DNA of 57,492 nucleotides from the NCBI GenBank assembly GCA_018823905.1, contig JAHJHL010000207.1, forward strand, positions 1 through 57,492. Direction: 5' to 3'. The notes beneath the pieces were generated by a model. It searched no databases. It was given only the letters and a program-made list of their open reading frames with translations, and was not told where the DNA came from. Made by a program: the position numbers and the translations under genes. The stretch is from Alphaproteobacteria bacterium. GTDB taxonomy: Bacteria > Pseudomonadota > Alphaproteobacteria > Sphingomonadales > Sphingomonadaceae. This document shows positions 7,944 to 15,710 of the stretch, in pieces (within the stretch, counting starts at the first letter, position 1; the number at the start of each line of letters is the position of its first letter).

Positions 7944-8471
7944 TCATGCACGGAATACCGAAACCTTGCCGTCGCTGCCGAACGCCGTCACTTCGAACGC
8001 GTCCGCACTGCCGTCTGGCATTTCCATCCCCGGAGACCCGCGCGGCATTCCAGGCACCGCTATTCCACGAATGTCGCGCGGCTTGTCACGGAGAAGTCTT
8101 GCGACATGCTGCATCGGCACATGGCCCTCGATCGCATAGCCGCCGATCACGGCCGTGTGGCACGACGCCAGTTGGTCGGGCACGCCATATCTCGTCTTTA
8201 CGGCAGCCATGTCAGCGCGGTTCTCGACGGTCACCGCATAGCCCTCAGCGCGGGCAATATCGGCCCAGGCTTCGCAGCAACCGCACTCGGGGTCCCGATA
8301 GACGAGGATGGGCACACCCACCTTCCCTTTAACTGGCGAACTGGGGCCGGCTGCCCCGGATACCCCAACGGCGGCCGCGGGCTTACGATCGCACCCCGCC
8401 AGCGCCGCTCCGCTGACCACCGCGAAAAGTCCGAGTAGCCCGCGTCGGGTATAAGCAGACGTCATGCTCAT
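7944..8471 (-). CDS. DUF411 metal-binding lipoprotein
   Basis: 175 aa. The start at 8471 makes an ATGA overlap with the upstream DUF305 gene. The leader has a twin arginine and a lipobox (TRRGLLGLFAVVSGAALAGC), so it may be a Tat-exported lipoprotein. The DUF411 core follows: VYRDPECGCCEAWADIARAE with a CGCC cluster, CHTAVIGGYAIEGHVPM, then DIRGIAVPGMPRGSPGMEMP. DUF411 proteins occur in copper loci and are thought to bind Cu through these Cys/His/Met residues. The GMPRGSPGMEM tract is a second Met-rich site. The position between DUF305 and a His/Met lipoprotein in the cop operon fits a periplasmic copper handler. Confidence 0.85.
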   Translation of the reverse strand: MSMTSAYTRRGLLGLFAVVSGAALAGCDRKPAAAVGVSGAAGPSSPVKGKVGVPILVYRDPECGCCEAWADIARAEGYAVTVENRADMAAVKTRYGVPDQLASCHTAVIGGYAIEGHVPMQHVARLLRDKPRDIRGIAVPGMPRGSPGMEMPDGSADAFEVTAFGSDGKVSVFRA

Positions 8472-8911
8472 TTTCGTTTCAAAATTTGCTTCATTTGATC
8501 GATCTCCGACTTTTGGCCAGTGATGATGCCGCTGCAAAGCTGCCGGACTTCGGGATCCGAAAGCTTCGCTTGCTCGCACATCAGGATAGCGCCCGAATGA
8601 TGGGGAATCATCGAGCGGAGAAAAGCCGTGTCGCCGATCGTTGTCTGGGTCCGGATGAGCGCAAAGCTCCCGAAGAAGGCTACAGCCGATCCCAGCAGCA
8701 GAAGCGTGTTTAGCCGTTTCGACGGGAACATGTCGCGCATCGCAAGGACCATCAGCACAACCATCGGCGACACCATCATCAGCGTCATGTAAAACATGTT
8801 GAGATTGTTGTAGAAGCTCGACAGGCGGTCGATCATCACAAACATCACCAAATACATGATGATGCCGCTGACGATCGTCTGCAGTGCGAGGCTGCGATAG
8901 GCTGGTTTCAC
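8468..8911 (-). CDS. Membrane-anchored DUF305 protein (copper-associated)
   Basis: 147 aa. Three membrane helices occupy residues 8-95 (IVSGIIMYLVMFVMIDRL, YMTLMMVSPMVVLMVLAM, LLLLGSAVAFFGSFALI). A C-terminal DUF305 helix pair follows, with the signature FLRSMIPHHSGAILMCEQA. The MIPHH motif is the probable metal site. It sits 34 bases downstream of copB and overlaps the DUF411 gene. A protein with the same three-helix plus DUF305 plan is encoded at 31869-32387, and a soluble lipoprotein version at 54835-55239. The reaction is unknown; the location across copper loci points to periplasmic metal binding. Confidence 0.85.
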   Translation of the reverse strand: MKPAYRSLALQTIVSGIIMYLVMFVMIDRLSSFYNNLNMFYMTLMMVSPMVVLMVLAMRDMFPSKRLNTLLLLGSAVAFFGSFALIRTQTTIGDTAFLRSMIPHHSGAILMCEQAKLSDPEVRQLCSGIITGQKSEIDQMKQILKRK

Positions 8912-8945
8912 ACCTTTTCTCCTAGACTATTGTCGCCCCACAAAA

Positions 8946-10127
8946 CTAGAACCAGAGTCTCACCCCCATGACGAGACTCACGCTGTCTGCATCCTCTCCT
9001 GCCGTACGCGCAAATCGCGCCGTGTCGCCGACCTTGCGCGCCCATTCGACGCCGACGTAGGGCGCAAATTCCTTGACGATCTCGTAGCGTAGCCGCAGCC
9101 CGAGTTCGAAGTCGGACAAGCCCGAGCCGATGCCGGTCTCGGGCACGTCCTGCAGGGCGAAATTAGCCTCCGCCATCGGCTGGAGGATCAGTTTCTGCGT
9201 AATGCGCTGGTCGTAATAGCCTTCAAGCCGAGCGAGCAGATCACCCTTGTTCGAGAGGAAAAGCGCGCCCTCAACTTCGAACCAATAGGGCGCGAGCCCC
9301 TCGAAGCCGATCGTCGCATAGGTGCGGTCGGGACCGGGTCCAAGGTCTTGCCTGATACCCGCCTGCGCGTTGAAATAAGGTCCGATCGCCCGGCTGTAGA
9401 GCGCCTGCACTTCGGCGCTCTCGATGCCTTCACCTAGGAGGCCCTCGCCTTCGCTCTTGATCGTAAGCCGGTTGATGTCGCCGCCGTACCAGGCCTCGCC
9501 ATCCCAGCGGAAACCATCGCGGCCCTTGCGCGCCTGATATTCGGCGAGATTAAAGCTGATGAACGCGGTGGTTTGCCCGCCATTCTCCTTCATCATCTCG
9601 TGCCGCGACCGGTCCATCTCGGTCGCGGGATAGACGCGATCGGCATACCAATTACCCGGTGGTGCTGGCGCGGGGGCGTCGCCCGGTGCAAGGTCGGTGC
9701 CGGCCACGCCTGCGGTCGGTTCGTTCGTCGTACTTGCCTTCGGCGTGCAATGTCCCATTTTCGCATGCTCGGGAGGGCAGTCGGGGTCGGCCGGCGCGGC
9801 GGCCGGTTCGTCCATTGTCATCGCGGGCTTCGACGGCTCTGGTTCGGCGGTGCAATGGCCCATCGCAGCATGCTCCGGGGCACAGGCGGGCGGGCGCGTG
9901 TCTGCCTGATTCATCTCCATGCCGGGCATATTGCCATGATCCATTTCGGGCATGGGCGCGGGTTCGGATTGGGGCTGCGGGACCGGCACCGTCTCGGCGA
10001 CGGGCTTTTTAGGTTCGACCGGCATCGTCATACCAGGCATCGATGAATGATCCATCGATTGCGCGGCAGCGGGAGACGCGAACGAAAGTACGGCGGTGCC
10101 GGCTAGAAAAAGAGCTGTGCGCGTCAT
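8946..10127 (-). CDS. copB: CopB outer-membrane copper-resistance protein
   Basis: 393 aa from the ATG at 10127, which overlaps the copA stop as ATGA; a longer frame to 10448 lies inside copA and is rejected. A signal peptide (LAGTAVLSFASPAAAQ) is followed by a long His/Met/Cys-rich region to about residue 170: MDHSSMPGMTMP, MDHGNMPGMEM, and two copies of a C-x-PEHA-x-MGHC motif (ACAPEHAAMGHC, DCPPEHAKMGHC). The C-terminal 230 residues are the CopB beta-barrel domain, ending SLVMGVRLWF with a terminal Phe. CopB takes part in periplasmic or outer-membrane copper sequestration together with CopA. The Met/Cys repeat region is longer than a bare barrel needs and probably loads several Cu ions. 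Confidence 0.92.
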   Translation of the reverse strand: MTRTALFLAGTAVLSFASPAAAQSMDHSSMPGMTMPVEPKKPVAETVPVPQPQSEPAPMPEMDHGNMPGMEMNQADTRPPACAPEHAAMGHCTAEPEPSKPAMTMDEPAAAPADPDCPPEHAKMGHCTPKASTTNEPTAGVAGTDLAPGDAPAPAPPGNWYADRVYPATEMDRSRHEMMKENGGQTTAFISFNLAEYQARKGRDGFRWDGEAWYGGDINRLTIKSEGEGLLGEGIESAEVQALYSRAIGPYFNAQAGIRQDLGPGPDRTYATIGFEGLAPYWFEVEGALFLSNKGDLLARLEGYYDQRITQKLILQPMAEANFALQDVPETGIGSGLSDFELGLRLRYEIVKEFAPYVGVEWARKVGDTARFARTAGEDADSVSLVMGVRLWF

Positions 10128-11962
10128 GCCGCTTCTCCCCGCGGACGGACGCTGACGACGCGCATCATCCCGGCGTGCATATGGTAGAGCAGATGGCAAT
10201 GGAACGCCCAATCGCCGACTGCATCGGCGGTGAAATCGAAGCTCGCGGTGCCCCCCGGCTGGACAAGCACCGTATGCTTGCGCGGCGAGCGATCGCCCTT
10301 CCCCGTGACCAGTTCGAAAAAATGACCGTGAAGGTGAATAGGATGGCTCATCATCGAATCGTTGATGAGATTGATCCGCACCCGCTCGCCTTCGATGAAG
10401 GGGATCGGCTCGTGATAATCGGACATCTTGACGCCGTCGAACGACCACATGAAGCGTTCCATATTGCCGGTCAGATGGATGTCGAGTGAGCGTTCCGCGG
10501 CACGGACATCGGGATTGCGCTCGAGCGCCACAAGATCGTGATAGGTCAGCACCTTGTGGCCAGCGTTTTCAAGCCCCTGCCCTGGCTCGCCCATGCGATC
10601 CGATGGCATAGGGGAAATCGTCTGAACCCCAGGATTCTTGTCGACTTGCGGGGCGACCGAGAAGTCGCGCATTTTCATGCTGCCATGGTCCATTCCTGCC
10701 ATCGCTCCGGCAGCGGGCGCAGCGGCACCGGGCATTTCCATGCCCGGCATCGACTCCCCTGCGGGCATCTCCATCGCTGCCGCCCCGCTTTCGGCTCCCA
10801 TCGCCATGCCGCTATGATCCATGCCAGCCATCGAATCGCCCGACATGTCCATGTCGCCCATGCCCATGTCCTTCATGTTCGCGAGCGGCCGTTCGCGGAG
10901 CGGCGGCACCGCGGCGACCATGCCGGCGCGCGGTGCGAGCGTTGCGCGCCCCATGCCCGAGCGATCGTTCGCCTCGGCGACCAGCGTATAAGCGCGGTCC
11001 TCGACCGGCGTCACGATGACATCATAGGTTTCGGCGACGGCGATCTGGAATTCGTCGATCTCGGTCGGCACGACATTGAGCCCGTCGGCCTGCACAACGG
11101 TCATTCTGAGACCCGGGATGCGGACGTTGAAGATCGTCATCGCGGACGCATTGACGATACGCAGCCGCACGCGCTCACCCGGGCTGAAAAGCGCGGTCCA
11201 GTTGTCGCGCGGGCCGTGGCCGTTGACGAGGAAGGTGTAAGTCGATCCGTTGACGTCCGCGACATCGGTCGGATCCATCCGCATCTTGCCCCAGTCGATG
11301 CGTTCCTTGAGCGACTGATCCTTACCGGCAAGGAGGCCGGACAGCGTCTGCCGCTGCATATTGAAGTGGCCGGGGTTGACCTTGAGCTTGCGGAAGATCG
11401 CCTCGGGCGAGATCTGGCTGTGGTCGGACAGCACCACGACATGCTCGCGGTCGTAGCCGATCGGATCGGCGCCCGCCGGATCGATGACGATCGGGCCATA
11501 GTGGCCGAGTTGTTCCTGCAGGCCCGAATGACTGTGATACCAGTAGGTCCCCGACTGGACGACCGGAAATTCGTAGATGAATTTCGAACGCGGCTTGATT
11601 CCGGGGAAGCTGACGCCCGGCACGCCGTCCATCTGGAACGGCAGGATCAGGCCGTGCCAATGGATCGAACTGTCCTCGTCGAGGTCATTTACGACGGTGA
11701 GCTTCGCAGTCTGTCCTTCCTTGAGGCGTACCAGCGGCGCCGGCACTGTGCCGTTGATCCCAATCGCACGGCTCAGCTTGCCGTCTATCCGCATTGTCTG
11801 GCGTGCGATGCGCAGCGTAATATCGTTGCCCGACACAGTCGGCAGCGGCGCGGTGATGCCGGGCGACACCGGCTGGGCCCAGGCCGGGAACCACGCGGCC
11901 ATCGCCGCAGCCGCCCCTCCGCCCAAAGCTCCACTGACGAACCGACGCCTTTCCATCTGCAT
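10124..11962 (-). CDS. copA: CopA periplasmic multicopper oxidase
   Basis: 612 aa. Tat signal at the N-terminus (ERRRFVSGALGGGAAAAM). All four copper motifs are visible: SIHWHGLILP, GTYWYHSHSG, HPIHLHGHFFEL and WAFHCHLLYHMHAGM, giving the type 1 and trinuclear sites. A Met-rich insert near residues 365-430 (GMGDMDMSGDSMAGMDHSGM and neighbours) is typical of PcoA/CopA and binds extra Cu. The enzyme oxidises Cu(I) and binds copper in the periplasm. Two close ATGs exist (11962, 11956), with GGGAAG upstream. It is the first gene of the copA-copB-DUF305-DUF411-lipoprotein run, 113 bases after the sigma factor gene, so it may be read from that operon or from its own promoter. Confidence 0.95.
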   Translation of the reverse strand: MQMERRRFVSGALGGGAAAAMAAWFPAWAQPVSPGITAPLPTVSGNDITLRIARQTMRIDGKLSRAIGINGTVPAPLVRLKEGQTAKLTVVNDLDEDSSIHWHGLILPFQMDGVPGVSFPGIKPRSKFIYEFPVVQSGTYWYHSHSGLQEQLGHYGPIVIDPAGADPIGYDREHVVVLSDHSQISPEAIFRKLKVNPGHFNMQRQTLSGLLAGKDQSLKERIDWGKMRMDPTDVADVNGSTYTFLVNGHGPRDNWTALFSPGERVRLRIVNASAMTIFNVRIPGLRMTVVQADGLNVVPTEIDEFQIAVAETYDVIVTPVEDRAYTLVAEANDRSGMGRATLAPRAGMVAAVPPLRERPLANMKDMGMGDMDMSGDSMAGMDHSGMAMGAESGAAAMEMPAGESMPGMEMPGAAAPAAGAMAGMDHGSMKMRDFSVAPQVDKNPGVQTISPMPSDRMGEPGQGLENAGHKVLTYHDLVALERNPDVRAAERSLDIHLTGNMERFMWSFDGVKMSDYHEPIPFIEGERVRINLINDSMMSHPIHLHGHFFELVTGKGDRSPRKHTVLVQPGGTASFDFTADAVGDWAFHCHLLYHMHAGMMRVVSVRPRGEAA

Positions 11963-12075
11963 ATTCTTCCCGACCGTTACTGAGTGTTCCTAAAGCTATA
12001 CGCAGGCGGCACGGCTGCCCCTCAATAAAAATGCCGGACGATGAGGAGATGCCGCCTGAACGAGCGGTCGAACCC

Positions 12076-12660
12076 TCAACCCTCGGCGCTCGCAGATGTT
12101 CCCGCGAGCAATTCCCGGAGCCTGGTCCGCGCTCGATAGAGGCGCGTTTCGACTGTTTTCTCGCTGACGCGCAAAATGACCGCTGTTTCGGCCTGGCTGA
12201 CCTCGTCGACACCGCGGAGGAGCAACACTTCGCGCAAATTCTGCGGCAGCTGATCGATCGCCCCACGAACCCTGGCGAGTTCTCGCCTATCGGTCGCCAC
12301 AGAGTCCGGCGCGGGTCCATCGCTCGCTATGTGATGCGCACTCTCGAGCGGAAGCGCACGGGAGAAAAAGGCACGCACCTTTCGTCGGCGCGCCCAGTCG
12401 TGACATTTGTTGAGCGCGATATGAGCTATCCAAGTGCGGAAGGGGCGATCCCCATCATAGCGATCGAGCGCCGAGAAGCCGGCGACGAAGGCTTCCTGCG
12501 TCAGGTCCATCGCCTCGTCGGCATCGCCGATCTGCCTCACGATGAGCCGATAAACGCCCGCTTTGTAACGGCGCAGAAATTCGCGATACGCATCCTCGCG
12601 GTGTGCGCGAGCGAGGATCGCCAGGTCCTGGTCGCTACACTGCGATAGGTCAGCGCTCAC
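12076..12660 (-). CDS. ECF RNA polymerase sigma factor, CnrH-like
   Basis: 194 aa. Region 2 is at residues 20-90 (FLRRYKAGVYRLIVRQIGDA, then DLTQEAFVAGF and FRTWIAHIALNKCHDWARRR). Region 4 is at 135-180 (LPQNLREVLLLRGVDEVSQA, then VSEKTVETRLYRARTRLREL). No extra domains are present, so it is a minimal ECF factor that needs a separate anti-sigma. The gene order anti-sigma-like, periplasmic sensor, sigma is that of cnrYXH/nccYXH. The start at 12660 overlaps the sensor stop (ATGA). Likely targets are the adjacent cop genes and perhaps the metal-efflux genes, but no consensus promoter for it could be proven from this sequence alone. Confidence 0.9.
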   Translation of the reverse strand: MSADLSQCSDQDLAILARAHREDAYREFLRRYKAGVYRLIVRQIGDADEAMDLTQEAFVAGFSALDRYDGDRPFRTWIAHIALNKCHDWARRRKVRAFFSRALPLESAHHIASDGPAPDSVATDRRELARVRGAIDQLPQNLREVLLLRGVDEVSQAETAVILRVSEKTVETRLYRARTRLRELLAGTSASAEG

Positions 12661-13094
12661 CGCGCGTCGGCGGTCAGCGCCTTGACCACGCTTTTGTCGA
12701 ACATCTCCGCCTGACCGGGATTGAGGACCCCGCGCATTGCGAAAAGATGCTGGAGCGTTTCCTTTTGCAGGCCGCCCATCACCTCGTGGGTCTCGTCGAC
12801 CGCCTTGGTGACCTGCTGCCCATAGCCATGTTCGGCCTCGATCGCCTGCGCGAGTCTGACATTGGCAGCGCGCATCTCAAGCTCGAGCGCCCGGCGGCGG
12901 CCCGAGAAATCGGCTTCGATCCGTTCGAGCTTCGCTTCCTGCTCCGTGGTCAGGTCGAGTTCCCCGTGGAGAAGGGCGTGCAGTTCGGTCTCGTTCGCTT
13001 TCGGCGCATCCGACACCATGCGGCCGACGAAAACACCAGCGATGGCAGCGGCGAAAGCGATGAGCGCGACGAGAAGAAGGCGGCGCGAAGGCAT
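12657..13094 (-). CDS. CnrX-like periplasmic heavy-metal sensor
   Basis: 145 aa: a single N-terminal anchor helix (RRLLLVALIAFAAAIAGVFV) and a helical periplasmic domain of the Metal_resist/CnrX type. The five ligands known for CnrX of Cupriavidus metallidurans (H42, H46, E63, H119, M123) have equivalents at a constant offset of -3: H39 and H43 (ELHALLHGE), E60 (KLERIEADF), H116 and M120 (LQHLFAMRG). In the family, metal binding changes the contact with the anti-sigma and releases the sigma factor. It is packed between the small membrane protein (2-base gap) and the sigma factor (4-base overlap). Which metal it senses here is open; the neighbours are copper genes. Confidence 0.88.
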   Translation of the reverse strand: MPSRRLLLVALIAFAAAIAGVFVGRMVSDAPKANETELHALLHGELDLTTEQEAKLERIEADFSGRRRALELEMRAANVRLAQAIEAEHGYGQQVTKAVDETHEVMGGLQKETLQHLFAMRGVLNPGQAEMFDKSVVKALTADAR

Positions 13095-13096
13095 CG

Positions 13097-13363
13097 TTAC
13101 CGCACGTCCAGCAAGGTGGAAGGCGCCAGTGTGCTCGGCGGACCGAAGGGTGCAAAGGGACTTGCCGCAACTGCCGGCTGGGGGACTGCGCTCCCCGCAA
13201 CGATGCCGCCGCCGAGCGAAACAAAGGCCGCCAGCGCCATCAGGCGGCGCATCGCAACCGCTTCGCGCCGGCGGATCGCCAATGCGCCCATGATGCGATC
13301 ATCGAGCGCGTCGAGCGCTGCGGGTAGATCGATCCTGTTCAAAATGCCAAGCTCCTTATCCAT
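13097..13363 (-). CDS. Small one-helix membrane protein, probable CnrY-like anti-sigma
   Basis: 88 aa from the ATG at 13363; an in-frame start at 13378 is less likely. A cytoplasmic N-terminus of about 42 residues (LNRIDLPAALDALDDRIMGA, then RRREAVAMRR) is followed by one helix (LMALAAFVSLGGGIVAGSAV) and a short Pro-rich periplasmic tail. This is the topology and size of CnrY, whose N-terminal segment holds the sigma factor. Sequence similarity is too low to prove the family by eye; the call rests on topology, size and the Y-X-H gene order. It is the first gene of the operon and is divergent from copC. Confidence 0.7.
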   Translation of the reverse strand: MDKELGILNRIDLPAALDALDDRIMGALAIRRREAVAMRRLMALAAFVSLGGGIVAGSAVPQPAVAASPFAPFGPPSTLAPSTLLDVR

Positions 13364-13417
13364 CGATCTTCTCTTCAAAACTTTCCATTATTGTACATAC
13401 GCGCCGAAGCGCCTCAT

Positions 13418-13453
13418 CCCTCAAACCATAATATTATGCCAGAATATTGAGGG
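13418..13453. promoter_or_regulatory. Inverted CCCTCAA elements between copC and the sigma operon
   Basis: CCCTCAA at 13418-13424 and its inverse TTGAGGG at 13447-13453 are separated by 22 bases. A perfect 12-base palindrome CATAATATTATG lies between them at 13427-13438. The pair sits in the 142-base divergent region, so each CCCTCAA points toward one operon at a promoter-like distance: about 82 bases to the copC ATG and about 84 to the ATG of the small membrane gene. It could be twin -35-type elements for the sigma factor or an operator. The same heptamer with the same CAT-n prefix lies before the cus operon at 24343-24349. Confidence 0.4.
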
Positions 13454-13505
13454 CCATGCCGACATCCTGCGTATAGACAAGACGGACAACCATTTGGAGG
13501 TTTTT

Positions 13506-13889
13506 ATGTTCAAGTCTTTTCTCCCCTCTGCAGCGGCGGCTTTCGCACTGCTTCTCATGCCGACCGCAGCGAGCGCGCACACCAAGCTCGTCGGCTCGAC
13601 GCCGGCCGCCAATTCGACCGTTTCCAAGGTCACTTCGGTCAATCTGCAATTCAACGAAAAGGTGATCACCTCGACCCTCAAGACCGAGCTTGTCATGACC
13701 GGAATGCCCGGCATGGCCAATCATGCGCCGATGAAGGTGCCTTACTCGTCGATGATGGGCAAAGAAGGCAAGTCGGCAATGCTCATGCTCAAGCGGCCGC
13801 TGACGGCCGGAACCTACAAGGTCACATGGTCGGCGGCGGGCGCCGACACCCATCGCATGGGTAGCGAATTCAGCTTCACCGTAAAGTAA
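13506..13889 (+). CDS. copC: CopC periplasmic copper-binding protein
   Basis: 127 aa; the ATG at 13506 follows TTGGAGG, an excellent ribosome binding site. The signal peptide ends ...TAASA so that the mature protein starts with His (HTKLVGSTPAANSTV), the N-terminal Cu(II) ligand of CopC. A Met-rich loop (MTGMPGMANHAPMKV, then YSSMMG) offers a Cu(I) site, and ADTHRMGSEF near the end supplies the DxH pair of the Cu(II) site. The length matches the family. It is followed after 4 bases by copD. CopC passes copper to CopD or holds it in the periplasm. Confidence 0.95.
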   Translation: MFKSFLPSAAAAFALLLMPTAASAHTKLVGSTPAANSTVSKVTSVNLQFNEKVITSTLKTELVMTGMPGMANHAPMKVPYSSMMGKEGKSAMLMLKRPLTAGTYKVTWSAAGADTHRMGSEFSFTVK

Positions 13890-13893
13890 GGCT

Positions 13894-14859
13894 TTGGCAG
13901 ACCCCGTCCTGATCGGCATCAGGTTCGCACTTTATGCGGACCTGATGCTCATCGCCGGCCTTGCGGCGTTCCCGCTATATGCGCTGACACGGAGCGAACG
14001 CCTTGCGCCGCAGCCGATGATGGCCGCGATCTGGCGCGCAGAACGGTGGCTCTGCACCATTGGGCTGCTCGTCTCCACCCTCGGAATGGGCGTGCTGGCG
14101 GCGTCCATGCAGGGTGTGGGCATCCTCTCCCTGGAGCTTCAACCCTTTTGGGATCTGGTTCGCGAAACCGAGGTCGGCATGGCCTGGATCTATCGGAGCG
14201 CTGCTCTGCTCCTTGCGTTGGCGGCGGCAGTCTGGATGACACGCCGGCAGACAATCGCAGCCGCCATACTCACCCTTGCCGGCTCGGTCGCCGTCGCGAC
14301 CTTGGTCTGGGCGGGCCACGCGGGCGCGACCGAGGGCACTGCGGGGACCGTGCATCGGGTCAGTGACATATTGCACCTGCTCGCAGCCGCGGCCTGGATC
14401 GGCGCGATCGGCGCGTTCCTGATCCTGATCGCGCCACAACGTCTCCGCGAATGGCCGGGCGGACTCCAAATTGCGGCGCGGAGCCTCGATCAATTTTCGC
14501 GCGTCGGCACGATCTGCGTCCTCGTCATCGCCGCCACCGGCCTCATCAATAGCCAGATGATCGTCGGCGCCGAGAATCTCGGCCGGTCTCTCAGCTCGCC
14601 TTATGGCCAATTGCTCCTTGCCAAGCTCGCGCTGTTCGCATTGATGCTTGCGCTCGCGGCCGCCAATCGCTGGCGGCTGACACCTGCGCTCGCGGCGGCC
14701 GCAGGCGACGATGCAGAAAGCGTCGATTCCGATCCAGATGCAGCGCTCGCGGCCATGCGCAGGAGCCTGATCATCGAAGCATCGGCCGCGCTCGCCATAC
14801 TCGTGCTGGTTGCCTGGTTCGGGACGCTCGAACCCTTCGTCGCCGCCGATCCGGTTTGA
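13894..14859 (+). CDS. copD: CopD inner-membrane copper transport protein
   Basis: 321 aa starting with TTG at 13894 (TAAGG just upstream and overlapping the copC stop region). About eight membrane helices are visible, for example ALYADLMLIAGLAAFPLYAL, LWICTIGLL-type segments, VSDILHLLAAAAWIGAIGAF and LLLAKLALFALMLALAAA. Conserved His residues lie in VWAGHAG and VHRVSDILHLL. CopD is thought to move copper across the inner membrane in concert with CopC. The N-terminus is slightly atypical, beginning directly with the first helix. The TTGA overlap with the AraC gene behind it suggests translational coupling. Confidence 0.92.
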   Translation: MADPVLIGIRFALYADLMLIAGLAAFPLYALTRSERLAPQPMMAAIWRAERWLCTIGLLVSTLGMGVLAASMQGVGILSLELQPFWDLVRETEVGMAWIYRSAALLLALAAAVWMTRRQTIAAAILTLAGSVAVATLVWAGHAGATEGTAGTVHRVSDILHLLAAAAWIGAIGAFLILIAPQRLREWPGGLQIAARSLDQFSRVGTICVLVIAATGLINSQMIVGAENLGRSLSSPYGQLLLAKLALFALMLALAAANRWRLTPALAAAAGDDAESVDSDPDAALAAMRRSLIIEASAALAILVLVAWFGTLEPFVAADPV

Positions 14860-15581
14860 CCGCCAGCACCGCCTCCTGGTCGGGTTCGATCATGCTCGGG
14901 ACCGGCTGGGCATTGATCGATGCTTGCATCGGGAACAGCCGTCCTCATAGCCATGTGGCGCATCAGATCAGCCTCGCCGTCGAACGCGACCTCGAAATTT
15001 CCGGCGATGTCGACATGATAGTCCCTGCCGGACATGCGGTAGCCATAGCGTCGCAAGTCCGGCACCGCCTGGGGCCGCCAGGTGCCCTCGTGCGATCATT
15101 TTATCTCGACCCGCTTTTTCGTGTCGGCACCCGGCTGTCCATCGGATCGGCGCCTGTCCTGTTGACGCCGGTAGAGGCAGCCGGACTATGCGATATCGCA
15201 AGCGGCGCGGACGCGAAGCGCTGGGCGTCCGACTATCTCGACCGGTCGCAGGCGCGTCCGGTGGATGCACGCCTGTCCGAGGCGCTCGCGGCCCCCGATG
15301 ATTTGTCGAGTGCCCGCGCCTTGGCCGACGTTGCCTGCCTCTCACCCTCGCGCCTGCGCGAAATCGTCAGCCGCGACTTCGGCGTGCCTCCGGCCAAATT
15401 GCTGCAATGGCTCCAGCTTCAACGCGCAGTGCGGGCGCTGGTCAGCGGCGAAGGTCTCGCCGACGCCGCGGCGGCGGGAGGCTTTGCCGATCAGTCGCAC
15501 TTCACGCGCCGCTGCGCCCAATGGCTCGGAGTGACGCCTTCGGCTGGCCTCAGCGCCTTCGCTTTCGAAATCGTGCCCTGA
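14856..15581 (+). CDS. AraC-family regulator, copy 1 of an AraC-methyltransferase cassette
   Basis: 241 aa with a TTG start overlapping the copD stop (TTGA). The N-terminal half is cupin-like (RPHSHVAHQISLAVERDLEI, then VPAGHAVAIASQVRH). The C-terminal 90 residues are a double HTH of AraC type (LADVACLSPSRLREIVSRDF, then ADAAAAGGFADQSHFTRRCA). A paralogue with the same plan is at 44084-44773. Both are followed by a SAM methyltransferase gene and both sit in metal loci. Its effector is unknown; location in the copCD operon suggests control by copper stress or of the methyltransferase. The TTG start could also be an artefact, with a later start; ATG at 14892 is another option. Confidence 0.85.
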   Translation: MTASTASWSGSIMLGTGWALIDACIGNSRPHSHVAHQISLAVERDLEISGDVDMIVPAGHAVAIASQVRHRLGPPGALVRSFYLDPLFRVGTRLSIGSAPVLLTPVEAAGLCDIASGADAKRWASDYLDRSQARPVDARLSEALAAPDDLSSARALADVACLSPSRLREIVSRDFGVPPAKLLQWLQLQRAVRALVSGEGLADAAAAGGFADQSHFTRRCAQWLGVTPSAGLSAFAFEIVP

Positions 15582-15710
15582 GCCGCACACGCCTAGCTCC
15601 GGCGAAACATTCAAGACCGGCGCGCCAGCTCGCCCCTAAACGCCTCGTCAGACCCGCGCGTGGCTGCAGTCCAGCGGCAAGCCAAGCCAAAGCCTCGAAA
15701 GGAGACGGCC

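Noticed and set aside
10128-10448. Long N-terminal extension of the copB frame
   Set aside because: It lies within copA in another frame, is low-complexity Arg-rich, and the signal peptide begins at the ATG at 10127.
10538-11983. 481-aa open frame on the plus strand under copA
   Set aside because: Shadow of copA in a high-GC genome; composition is His/Arg-rich without recognisable domains.
13447-13453. Whole dyad at 13418-13453 as a transcription terminator
   Set aside because: A 22-base loop and no T run; it lies between two divergent starts, where no terminator is expected.
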